From Chlorobiota bacterium (GTDB lineage Bacteria; Bacteroidota; Bacteroidia; Bacteroidales; B39-G9), in contig DAOVJU010000045.1 in assembly GCA_030632095.1 (NCBI GenBank), positions 1 to 11,964 on the forward strand: a stretch of DNA of 11,964 nt, in the 5' to 3' direction. Shown here piece after piece: positions 1 through 7,868 of this stretch; within the stretch, counting starts at the first letter, position 1, and every line of letters begins with the position of its first letter. The translations under genes were made by a program, and so were the position numbers. The notes under the pieces were generated by a model. It was not told the DNA's origin, did not search any database, and saw only the letters and a program-made list of their open reading frames with translations.

Positions 1-2
1 AT

Positions 3-374
3 GTAATTATAAGCGAACTGGAAATTCATAAAGCTACCAATAAGCTCTATGCTGCTACTTTTGGAAGAGGGATATGGAAAGTTGATCTGTATGAGCCAAC
101 TTTGATTAAAGATGTTCCGCTTTATAATGCTCAATTAGATTTTTTTCCGAACCCAACAAAAGGTGAGTTTGAAATTGAATTAAATAACCTGGAATTGAAA
201 GAAGCTAATGTAAAAATAATTGACATTACAGGAAGGACAATCTTTTCAGAACAATTGCAATTCAGTAGTAATTATTTTAAAAAATCTTTCGATCTGAAAA
301 TAATGCCCGGTATGTATTACGCAGTATTATCAAACGGGAAACATTCAAAATCACTTAAGTTTGTGGTACAATAA
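3..374 (+). CDS. C-terminal end of a secreted BNR/sortilin-like beta-propeller protein with T9SS type A sorting domain (5' truncated by window edge)
   Basis: The reading frame is open from the left edge (first full codon at position 3) to TAA at 372-374, so the gene starts outside the window; a TTG at 102 lies inside the frame and is not the start. The first ~30 residues contain KLYAATFGRGIWKVDL, typical of the last blade of VPS10/sortilin-type or BNR-repeat propellers in secreted Bacteroidota proteins. The final ~80 residues are a type A Por secretion (T9SS) tail: DFFPNPTKGEFEIEL, then VKIIDITGRTIF, then a PGMYY...SLKFVV ending. That tail directs export through the type IX system and surface anchoring or release. 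The propeller assignment rests on one short motif and could be a different repeat protein; the T9SS tail is clear. A hairpin terminator follows 16 bp after the stop. Confidence 0.85.
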   Translation, partial: VIISELEIHKATNKLYAATFGRGIWKVDLYEPTLIKDVPLYNAQLDFFPNPTKGEFEIELNNLELKEANVKIIDITGRTIFSEQLQFSSNYFKKSFDLKIMPGMYYAVLSNGKHSKSLKFVVQ

Positions 375-389
375 TATAAAAGAAATACC

Positions 390-416
390 TTTTCCAAAGT
401 TTTTAACTTTGGAAAA
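390..416 (+). terminator. Intrinsic terminator after the T9SS-tailed gene
   Basis: The arm TTTTCCAAAG (390-399) pairs perfectly with CTTTGGAAAA (407-416). Two further T-A pairs extend the stem to 12 bp with a 3-nt loop (402-404). T-rich sequence (tgttttatc) follows. Position and structure fit rho-independent termination of the upstream gene. Confidence 0.7.
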
Positions 417-428
417 TGTTTTATCATC

Positions 429-525
429 ATCCCGGCTGAAATAAAATGGAACGCCGGGATCTCTTAATTAAAGATGACAATATCTTTTTGTCTGATATCC
501 CGGGTATCCATTTCGTTTATCCCGG
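429..525. repeat. Cluster of CCCGG palindromic units (REP-like intergenic repeat)
   Basis: ATCCCGG occurs at 429-435, 497-503 and 519-525, and its complement CCGGGAT at 454-460. The first and the inverted copy form an 8-bp stem, ATCCCGGC (429-436) with GCCGGGAT (453-460), around a 16-nt loop. A near-palindrome centred on CCCGGG lies at 494-508. No open frame crosses the stretch. GC-rich palindromes in an otherwise AT-rich spacer resemble the dispersed palindromic intergenic repeats known from many genomes; family membership is inferred. Confidence 0.5.
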
Positions 526-606
526 ATAGTAGTGCTCTTTTTCTTTTTAAAAAACAATTTATATGTTTACATTATTATTTCTTGTTTCATTAAAATAGCA
601 TCATCT

Positions 607-2766
607 ATGAAAAAATCTGTTTTCTCTTTCGTCTTTATTTTGCTTTTTAACTTTCTTTTCTCACAGTATATTAATCATGATCTTGATGTTACAATAAACA
701 TTCAGGGCAACTCAATTGAGGTAGTTGATGTACTTTCAATTCCTGAAAATCTTTATAAACCAAAAAGTCATTTTATCTTTCAGCTTAATATGAACCTGAC
801 TGTTGAGTTGTTAAACAACGACCTTAAATTAATAGAAACGATTAAGGCTGAAAATGATATTCATACAAGGAAATATGAACTTCATTATGCTGATATTAAA
901 CCAGAACAAATAAAGCTTAAATACAAGGGTAAAATATTTGATGAAATTGAAACAGGGGCCGCTGAATATGCCCGCGGTTTTAGCGAAACTTCCGGTATTA
1001 TATCAGAAAAAGGTGTTTATCTTGCTGGTTCTACAAACTGGATCCCGCAATTTGAGAAAACAGAGCTTTCGACCTTTTCAATGAATGTGAAAATTGATTC
1101 TGCATGGAATGTAGTTACGCAAGGGGAACGTACAATCAATGAAAAGGAAAATGACAAAAGCATTATAAAGTATGATTCTCCTGATCCCGTTGATGAAATT
1201 TATTTAATTGCAGCTAAATGGACGGAGTATTCTTTGGTTTCAAACAATATATTGGTTCAGGCTTTCCTGAGAACTCCTGACGAAGCCCTTGCTAATCGTT
1301 ATTTAAAGGTTACAAGTAACTATTTAAAATTGTATGAAAATCTTATCGGGCCATATCCATACAAAAAATTTGCGCTGGTTGAAAACTTTTGGGAAACAGG
1401 TTACGGAATGCCTTCTTTTACGCTTCTTGGCGAGAAAGTAATCCGTTTTCCCTGGATATTACACTCCTCTTATCCGCATGAATTACTTCATAATTATTGG
1501 GGAAACAGCGTGTTTGTGGATTATGGATCAGGTAACTGGTGCGAAGGGATCACGGTTTACATGGCTGATCATTTAATTAAAGAACAACAAGGACAAGGAG
1601 CTGAATATAGAAGAACTACGCTCCAGAAATTTACCGATTATGTTAATGAAGAAAACGATTTTCCTGTTACAGAATTTCGATCGAGAAGCAATTCTGCAGA
1701 AGAAGCTATTGGCTATGGAAAAACACTTATGATTAACAACATGCTTCGCGACAAACTGGGCGATTCCCTGTTTATTGAAGGATATCGTCATTTTTATGAA
1801 AATAACAAGTTTAAAAAAGCAGCATATAAAGATATAAGGGAAAGCATGGAGGCCACGTCGGGATTTGACTTAAAGCCATTCTTTGAACAATGGTTAACAA
1901 GAAAGGGGGCGCCCCGGTTGCAATTAAGCAATGTAACGGTTAAAGAAAAAAAGGGGAAATACACACTTGGTTTTAACCTGGATCAAATTCAGGATAGTGA
2001 AGCTTTTACTATTCAAATACCAATTGCCGTATATCTTGAAAATCATGAATTTGTTGATTGGGAGGTTTTTTCAACTGGTACAAAGGAGAAAAATATTGAA
2101 TTCACTTATGATTCCAGGCCATTAAAAGTGGAGATTGACCCACAATTTAATGTTTTCCGTTTATTAGACCGAAAAGAAGTGCCACCAAGCCTTTCACAAG
2201 TTTTTGGCAGCATGAAAAGCAAAATTGTTCTTCCAAAGAAAAGCAAGTTATACGAAGCATACAAAGAAATGGCTGATACATGGGCGCAAACTCAAAAAAT
2301 TCAGGGTAAAAACATTGATGTTATTGACGATACTGAAGTTGAATCTCTTCCTGAAAATGAAGTTTTTTGGATATTTGGTAAGGAAAATAAATTTGCACAA
2401 GGGATAGATATTCCTGATGCTTATAAATTATCATTGCCTGACAATGTTTTAGAAAATATGAATACCGCTCATGAAAAAGGATCTTTTGTTTATGCAATTT
2501 CTCATCCTGAAAATGAAAGTATTACTATTGGTTTTGTTTCTGCTGAAAATGAAGCTGCAATTAAGGGCTTAACAAGAAAACTACCACATTATGGCAAGTA
2601 TGGCTATTTAGGATTTGAAGGTGATGCGCCAACAAATAACATGAAAGGTTCTTTTGCGGCTGTTAATTCACCATTAAGCTATATTATTAAATATGATGGA
2701 GAAATGCCGGAAATAAAAGCCAAAATAATACCCAGAAAGGCATTGGCATTTTCTCATCAGAAGTAA
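607..2766 (+). CDS. Secreted M1-family (gluzincin) zinc metallopeptidase
   Basis: Exported zinc peptidase, probably an aminopeptidase acting in the periplasm or outside the cell. I chose ATG 607 (719 aa) over the in-frame ATG at 532 because 607 opens with a clean signal peptide, MKKSVFSFVFILLFNFLFSQ. Visible landmarks are FWETGYGMPSFT (261-272), at the place of the M1 substrate-binding GAMEN loop; the zinc motif HELLH (291-295); NWCEG with third ligand E313; and GYGKTLM (369-375), whose Y370 suits the transition-state tyrosine. The H295-E313 spacing is 17 residues, one less than in classical M1 enzymes. The last ~150 residues after the catalytic part are unassigned. A weak -7-like sequence, TATGTTTA, lies at 562-569. 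The M28 peptidase gene follows after 30 bp, so this looks like the first gene of a five-gene operon. Specificity cannot be read from the sequence. Confidence 0.88.
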   Translation: MKKSVFSFVFILLFNFLFSQYINHDLDVTINIQGNSIEVVDVLSIPENLYKPKSHFIFQLNMNLTVELLNNDLKLIETIKAENDIHTRKYELHYADIKPEQIKLKYKGKIFDEIETGAAEYARGFSETSGIISEKGVYLAGSTNWIPQFEKTELSTFSMNVKIDSAWNVVTQGERTINEKENDKSIIKYDSPDPVDEIYLIAAKWTEYSLVSNNILVQAFLRTPDEALANRYLKVTSNYLKLYENLIGPYPYKKFALVENFWETGYGMPSFTLLGEKVIRFPWILHSSYPHELLHNYWGNSVFVDYGSGNWCEGITVYMADHLIKEQQGQGAEYRRTTLQKFTDYVNEENDFPVTEFRSRSNSAEEAIGYGKTLMINNMLRDKLGDSLFIEGYRHFYENNKFKKAAYKDIRESMEATSGFDLKPFFEQWLTRKGAPRLQLSNVTVKEKKGKYTLGFNLDQIQDSEAFTIQIPIAVYLENHEFVDWEVFSTGTKEKNIEFTYDSRPLKVEIDPQFNVFRLLDRKEVPPSLSQVFGSMKSKIVLPKKSKLYEAYKEMADTWAQTQKIQGKNIDVIDDTEVESLPENEVFWIFGKENKFAQGIDIPDAYKLSLPDNVLENMNTAHEKGSFVYAISHPENESITIGFVSAENEAAIKGLTRKLPHYGKYGYLGFEGDAPTNNMKGSFAAVNSPLSYIIKYDGEMPEIKAKIIPRKALAFSHQK

Positions 2767-2796
2767 AATCTCTTGTAAACATTAAAATGTATATAA

Positions 2797-4590
2797 ATGT
2801 ATAAATCAATTATTTTAACTCTTTCGATAGCTTTTTTGTTTTCATTTAAAAACTATAAAATTGATATTCCTGAAATAACAGAAGATGAATTGTATGAAAC
2901 AATTGCTTTTTTGTCATCCGATTCATTAAAAGGAAGAAAACCCGGTACTCCGGAAGGAAAAATTGCTGCCCGTTTTATAGCTGATCAGCTTCAAAGCTTC
3001 GGGTATAAGCCTCTTGGCGACAACTACTTTCAATATTTTGAAGTTATCACTGAAATAAATGCAGGAGAAAACAATTTTTTAAAAATAAAAAATACCGAAG
3101 CTATACTCAATGAAGATTTTGTTCCTTTTAATTTCTCGGCTAACATTGAAGTTAAAGCAGAAATTGTCTTTTGTGGTTTTGGTTATGATATTAATACAGA
3201 CAGTATTCAGTGGAATGATTATGATGATGTTGACGTAACAGGGAAATGGGTGTTAATGCTCCGCGCTGATCCTGAACTGGATAATCCTGATAGTAAGTTC
3301 ATCCCGTTTTCTTCTGAAGAAGGTAAGGTGTTGACTGCTAAAGATCATGGAGCTGCCGGTGTTTTGTTTGTATCAGGTAAAATTTTTGATAAAAAAGACC
3401 AACTTGTTGAAATGGAGCTGGATCAAAGCATGTCAAATTTTGAAATCCCGGTTTTTCATATTAAAAGAAAACTTGCCAATTTAATTCTTGATGGCACTAA
3501 AAATTCAATAGAATCACTTGAAACAGGATTAATTAATAATAAAAAACCATTCTCATTTACAATTGACAAAACAGTCCGGGCTAATTCAGAAGTTATTCAT
3601 ACTAAAGTAAACACACAGAATGTAATTGCCTGGTTACCCGGAAACGATGAAAAGTATAAAGACGAATATGTCCTTATCGGAGGACATTACGATCATCTCG
3701 GATTTGGAGGACCCAATTCCGGATCAAGAAGTACCACTGAAAAAGGGATTCATCATGGCGCTGATGACAATGCCTCCGGTGTAGCTTCAATTATTGAAAT
3801 AGCTGAAAAACTGGCATTTAATGAAAGTGTTCTTAAAAGAAATGTAATCATTATGGCTTTTGGGGCCGAGGAAATTGGATTATTGGGGTCAAAGTATTTC
3901 ACTTCAAATCCATTAATAGAATTAAATCAAATAAAGGAAGTTATCAATATTGATATGGTGGGAAGGCTTAAACCAACAAAAGAACTTTTAATTGGAGGTT
4001 CCGGTACATCAAAAGAAGCTGAGCCTCTTTTAGATTCAATTAATAAATCTTACAATTTTGTTCCGTCTTTTTCACCAAGTGGTTTTGGCCCATCTGATCA
4101 CGCTTCTTTTTATGCTGAAAACATACCTGTGTTTTTCTTTTCTACAGGAGCTCATGCTGATTATCATACTCCTCGTGACATTATCGACAGTATAAATTTC
4201 CCGGGTTTAATAAATGTTTCAAATTTCATTTATGATTTAAGCCTTAATCTTGTAAATCGCAACAATAATCTTACTTACCGGGAAGCCGGGCCAATAAGAA
4301 AAGTTAACCGTGGAAGAAAATCTAAAGTTAAACTGGGAATTATGCCTAACTTTGGTAAATCTGACAACAAGGGTTTAAGGGTTGATGCTGTTACACCAGG
4401 AGGGCCGGCATATATTGCCGGAATGAAAAAAGGCGACGTAATTATAGCTATTGAGGGAAAAGAAATAATAAATATATATGAATACATGGAACGCATGAGC
4501 AAACTGCGTTTTGGCCAAACTATTACTATTGATATTATAAGGGATGGCTCAAATAAGGTTTTACTTGTTCAATTGGAAGAATTAAATTAA
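2797..4590 (+). CDS. Secreted M28-family zinc peptidase with PA-like insert and C-terminal PDZ domain
   Basis: Di-zinc exopeptidase (M28) of 597 aa. A hydrophobic N-terminus (1-17) suggests export, but I see no clear cleavage site or lipobox. All family landmarks are present: GGHYDHLG (295-302) with zinc ligand H297; GADDNASG (321-328) with the bridging aspartate; AFGAEEIGLLGS, with E358 as general base and E359 as ligand; NIDMVGR with D386; and HADYHTPRD with H457. Residues ~110-265, inserted between the N-terminal helices and the catalytic domain, look like a protease-associated (PA) domain. Residues ~512-597 form a PDZ domain (GLRVDAVTPGGPAYIAGMKKGD). With all ligands intact the enzyme should be active, most likely releasing N-terminal amino acids from peptides. 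It lies between the M1 peptidase (30 bp) and the ChaN-like gene (32 bp) in the same direction, consistent with cotranscription. Confidence 0.93.
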   Translation: MYKSIILTLSIAFLFSFKNYKIDIPEITEDELYETIAFLSSDSLKGRKPGTPEGKIAARFIADQLQSFGYKPLGDNYFQYFEVITEINAGENNFLKIKNTEAILNEDFVPFNFSANIEVKAEIVFCGFGYDINTDSIQWNDYDDVDVTGKWVLMLRADPELDNPDSKFIPFSSEEGKVLTAKDHGAAGVLFVSGKIFDKKDQLVEMELDQSMSNFEIPVFHIKRKLANLILDGTKNSIESLETGLINNKKPFSFTIDKTVRANSEVIHTKVNTQNVIAWLPGNDEKYKDEYVLIGGHYDHLGFGGPNSGSRSTTEKGIHHGADDNASGVASIIEIAEKLAFNESVLKRNVIIMAFGAEEIGLLGSKYFTSNPLIELNQIKEVINIDMVGRLKPTKELLIGGSGTSKEAEPLLDSINKSYNFVPSFSPSGFGPSDHASFYAENIPVFFFSTGAHADYHTPRDIIDSINFPGLINVSNFIYDLSLNLVNRNNNLTYREAGPIRKVNRGRKSKVKLGIMPNFGKSDNKGLRVDAVTPGGPAYIAGMKKGDVIIAIEGKEIINIYEYMERMSKLRFGQTITIDIIRDGSNKVLLVQLEELN

Positions 4591-4622
4591 TTTCAATTTT
4601 TAACCAATAATTTATATTAAAT

Positions 4623-5618
4623 ATGAAAACAAAAATAATTATTACAGTACTTATTTCTCTTATTGGATTCTCATTCAATAATGATAAACCGGCATATCTT
4701 TTATATGACAATTCGGGCAAAAATATAAAATATAGTAAGATGATAGAGGTGATTCAGGAGGCAGATATCGTGTTTTTCGGAGAATTACATACCGATCCTA
4801 TTTCACACTGGCTTGAGTTTGAAATCACAAAAGACCTGTTTGCCATAAAGAAATCCAACTTAATAATTGGCGCTGAAATGTTTGAATCTGACAACCAGGT
4901 GATCATTGATGAATACTTAAAGGGTCTTTTTTCCGATAAAAAATTCGAGGCCGATTCACGCTTATGGGGAAATTACAAAACAGATTATAAACCCATTGTT
5001 GAATTTGCCAAAGACAGCGGAATCTATTTTGTTGCATCAAATATTCCCAGAAGATATGCTTCTATTGTTCATAAACAAGGATTTGAAGGCCTTGACGGAC
5101 TAAGTGATGAAGCAAAAAAATTCATTGCCCCATTACCTGTTATATATGACCCTGATGTTAATTGCTACAAAAACATGCTTAAAATGCTCGGTATGAGAGG
5201 CCCTGCACAGAAAAAAGAAAGCATGAAGGGCATGATGCACATGAAAAAAGAAATGAAGGATTCAGCAAAGGCTAAGGTCGATAAAATGCCACCGGTCCCT
5301 ATGAATAAAAGTATGATGAAAATGTCTCATTTAAACGAAAATCTTCCGAAAGCACAGGCTGCAAAAGATGCAACCATGGCACATTTTATAATGAAAAACT
5401 GGGAAAAGGGTAAGCTGTTAATTCACTATAACGGTGCTTATCATTCCGAAAATTATGAAGGTATTGTTTGGTATTTAAATCAAGCGAATAATAAATTGAA
5501 CATAAAAACTATAGCTGTTGTTATGCAGGATAATGTTGATTTATTAGAAGAAAAAAATCTTGATAAGGCCGATTTTATAGTTTGCGTATCATCAAGCATG
5601 ACACAAACTAATCGTTAA
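4623..5618 (+). CDS. ChaN-like (Cofac_haem_bdg/DUF399) exported protein with a methionine-rich insert
   Basis: 331 aa with a signal-peptide-like N-terminus (1-17) but no lipobox cysteine, unlike the lipoprotein ChaN of Campylobacter. Family motifs are GELHTDP (53-59), AEMFE (84-88), SNIPRRYA (139-146), QAAKDATMAHFI (245-256) and HYNGAYHSENYEG (268-280), matching the ChaN/Tiki fold, whose characterised members bind haem. Between the conserved core and the QAAKDATMA helix, residues 185-234 hold 12 methionines, partly as MM, MxM and MxxM, with His206 inside and His236 just after, and many lysines. Met-rich stretches of this kind bind Cu(I)/Ag(I) in other proteins; here they might bind metal or haem iron, which is inference. 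The gene lies between the M28 peptidase (32 bp) and the TonB-dependent receptor (38 bp), which supports a periplasmic role in iron or haem handling. Confidence 0.85.
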   Translation: MKTKIIITVLISLIGFSFNNDKPAYLLYDNSGKNIKYSKMIEVIQEADIVFFGELHTDPISHWLEFEITKDLFAIKKSNLIIGAEMFESDNQVIIDEYLKGLFSDKKFEADSRLWGNYKTDYKPIVEFAKDSGIYFVASNIPRRYASIVHKQGFEGLDGLSDEAKKFIAPLPVIYDPDVNCYKNMLKMLGMRGPAQKKESMKGMMHMKKEMKDSAKAKVDKMPPVPMNKSMMKMSHLNENLPKAQAAKDATMAHFIMKNWEKGKLLIHYNGAYHSENYEGIVWYLNQANNKLNIKTIAVVMQDNVDLLEEKNLDKADFIVCVSSSMTQTNR

Positions 5619-5656
5619 GGCACAATAACTCAATGTGTTAACTAAAATATTTTTAT

Positions 5657-7846
5657 ATGCAACAACTATTTCTCAAGTTAATTATTTTTATCTTATTGTT
5701 TTTATCGGCCTCCGGGTTTGCACAAAAAACAGTAATTCGTATAGTTTCTGAAAAAAGCACAGATCCTTGCTCGTTTGCAAATGTAGTTTTATACGATCAA
5801 AACAATAACTATATTAAGGGCAGTATTGCGGGTTCTGATGGTACTATACAAATTGACATAAAAGAAAAAACCAAATTCGCTGTTTCTCTGCTTGGTTATC
5901 AAAATTATACCGATTATATAAGTCCCGGAGAAGAAAAAACGGTTAATCTGAAGCTAAGTTATATTGGAATTAATGAAGTTGTGGTTACCGGTCAATACAC
6001 TCCGCAACCTGTAGATAAATCCATCTATAAAATAAATCTTATTTCCAGCCGACAAATAGAAGAAAGAGGGGTTAATAATCTTGCCGAAGCGCTTTCAAAT
6101 GAGACCAATATAAGGCTTTCGGTTGATCCTGCACTTGGAACCAGTTTAAAATTGCAGGGTATGAGCGGCGAAAATGTTAAATTCCTTATTGATGGTATTC
6201 CTGTTATCGGAAGATTAGGTGGTAATATTGACTTAACTCAAATTAATCTGGACAATGTTGATCATATCGAAATTGTTCAGGGCCCCATGTCTGTTGTTTA
6301 TGGCACAAATGCTTTAGCCGGTGTTGTAAATATTATAACAAAGGAAAACACACAAAATGATAATATCCTAAATTTTACTTCATATACCGGTACTGAAGGA
6401 GCATATAATTTTAGCCTATCCGGATCTGTTATTAGAAACAAACACACTGTTTCATTATATGGTTCCAGAAAAATGTTCCAGGGAATTGATTTAACTGACA
6501 GTACGCGATCAGTGGAGTTTAAGCCAAAGCTTCAGTATAATGCCGATTTTGATTATGTATATAGAAACAAGGACTTAAAAATTAAATTTAAATCAAGCTT
6601 TTTTGACGAAGAAATAAGACATTACGGCACTATACAAGGCATTTCGGTAACCGATATGTATTTTTTCACGAACAGGTTTACCAATTCTTTACAATTTATT
6701 AACAGGTTTAGCGAATCTTTTTCTTTCGATTTTTTAGGTTCACATTCATATTACGACAGACAAACAAGAGATTTCAGGAAAGACCTTACGAATTTTGAAG
6801 TTAGGGAGATCGGGGATATTTCACAAACCGAATATAGTAATATCATGGCCCGGGGTAATTTTTTAATTGAAAAACCGAACTCAAAATTTATATATCAATT
6901 TGGTTTCGATATAAATATTGACGAAGCAAAAGGAGATAAAATAAGCAATGGAGCTGCTAGTATGGAAGATTATGCTTTATACCTAAGCTCCCAATATAAT
7001 ATAATTAAAAATCTATCTGTCCAGCCCGGGTTAAGATTTATTTATAATTCAAAATATGGCGCACCGGTTGTACCTTCGATCAATTTGCTTTGGAACTTCT
7101 TTGATGTATTAAGTTTAAGAACTTCATATGCACGTGGCTTCAGATCACCTTCAATTAAGGAATTATATTTTGATTTTGTAGATATAAACCATGATTTGCA
7201 CGGAAACCCTGATTTGTTGGCAGAAACAAACAATAGCTATAATACATCAATTACTTACAATTTTGAAAAGGAAAAATATTTAATAAAAATTGAGCCAAGT
7301 TTTTTCTTTAATGATGGAAAAAATGTTATTGACCTGGTTAATCTTGACCCTTCAAGCAATAGGTACAAAAATGTAAATGTTGGAAGAAGAAGAACAATCG
7401 GCGGCGAATTAAGTACAACATTTTTGTTTTATCCAAACATAACACTAAATGCAGGTTATAGCAGAACTGGAGTTACATATTCTGCAAGTACTGATGCCTC
7501 AAAATTACCTGATTACACATTTTACAATGATTATTCTATTAACACAAAATATAACTTACGTAAAAGAAAACTCATTTTCAGCGTTTATCTTAAATATTAT
7601 GGAAAAACCCCTTCTTTATTTTATCGTGAAGGTGTGTATTTTCTAATTAACAAAAACAGTTATGGCGAACTTGAAGTATCTATAACAAAAACAGTTTGGA
7701 AAGATAGGATTTCCGCTGTTATAGGCGGGAAAAACTTACTGAATAATAAATATATTGGTTATGAAAATGGCAGTTTATCAAGTTCTCCCACGGCTTATGG
7801 CAGATATTATTTTATTAAACTGAATATAAAGCTAAATACAATATAA
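5657..7846 (+). CDS. TonB-dependent outer-membrane receptor, probably for haem or a haem carrier (HmuR/HemR-like)
   Basis: 729-aa outer-membrane transporter. Signal peptide 1-22 (cut near GFA-Q). Residues ~24-101 form a carboxypeptidase-regulatory-like domain, usual in Bacteroidota receptors. NEVVVTG (106-112) marks the TonB-box region. The plug runs ~115-230 with FLIDGIPV and VDHIEIVQGPMSVVYGTNALAGVVNIITK, and the 22-strand barrel fills the rest. In the barrel, GFRSPSIKELYF (494-505), His512, His515 and GNPDLLAE (516-523) reproduce the FRAP...H...NPNL box known from haem and haemoglobin receptors. Related FRAP/NPDL boxes also occur in siderophore and cobalamin receptors, so the His residues and the neighbours carry the weight. 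A HmuY-family lipoprotein gene follows 22 bp downstream, the same receptor-hemophore pairing as hmuY-hmuR in Porphyromonas but in opposite order. Haem is the favoured substrate; another tetrapyrrole or iron chelate is possible. Confidence 0.9.
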   Translation: MQQLFLKLIIFILLFLSASGFAQKTVIRIVSEKSTDPCSFANVVLYDQNNNYIKGSIAGSDGTIQIDIKEKTKFAVSLLGYQNYTDYISPGEEKTVNLKLSYIGINEVVVTGQYTPQPVDKSIYKINLISSRQIEERGVNNLAEALSNETNIRLSVDPALGTSLKLQGMSGENVKFLIDGIPVIGRLGGNIDLTQINLDNVDHIEIVQGPMSVVYGTNALAGVVNIITKENTQNDNILNFTSYTGTEGAYNFSLSGSVIRNKHTVSLYGSRKMFQGIDLTDSTRSVEFKPKLQYNADFDYVYRNKDLKIKFKSSFFDEEIRHYGTIQGISVTDMYFFTNRFTNSLQFINRFSESFSFDFLGSHSYYDRQTRDFRKDLTNFEVREIGDISQTEYSNIMARGNFLIEKPNSKFIYQFGFDINIDEAKGDKISNGAASMEDYALYLSSQYNIIKNLSVQPGLRFIYNSKYGAPVVPSINLLWNFFDVLSLRTSYARGFRSPSIKELYFDFVDINHDLHGNPDLLAETNNSYNTSITYNFEKEKYLIKIEPSFFFNDGKNVIDLVNLDPSSNRYKNVNVGRRRTIGGELSTTFLFYPNITLNAGYSRTGVTYSASTDASKLPDYTFYNDYSINTKYNLRKRKLIFSVYLKYYGKTPSLFYREGVYFLINKNSYGELEVSITKTVWKDRISAVIGGKNLLNNKYIGYENGSLSSSPTAYGRYYFIKLNIKLNTI

Positions 7847-7868
7847 AACATAAAATAAATTCTAATCT

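Noticed and set aside
404..411. TAACTTTG, an exact match to the -7 promoter consensus before the peptidase operon
   Set aside because: It lies inside the terminator hairpin, has no -33 element upstream, and would leave a leader of nearly 200 nt.
532..606. Longer N-terminus for the M1-type peptidase starting at ATG 532
   Set aside because: The extra 25 residues have no function-like pattern, and ATG 607 opens directly with a typical signal peptide, so the longer start would bury it.
375..606. Fur box upstream of the putative haem operon
   Set aside because: No stretch resembles GATAATGATAATCATTATC beyond short AT matches, so iron control cannot be read from the sequence.
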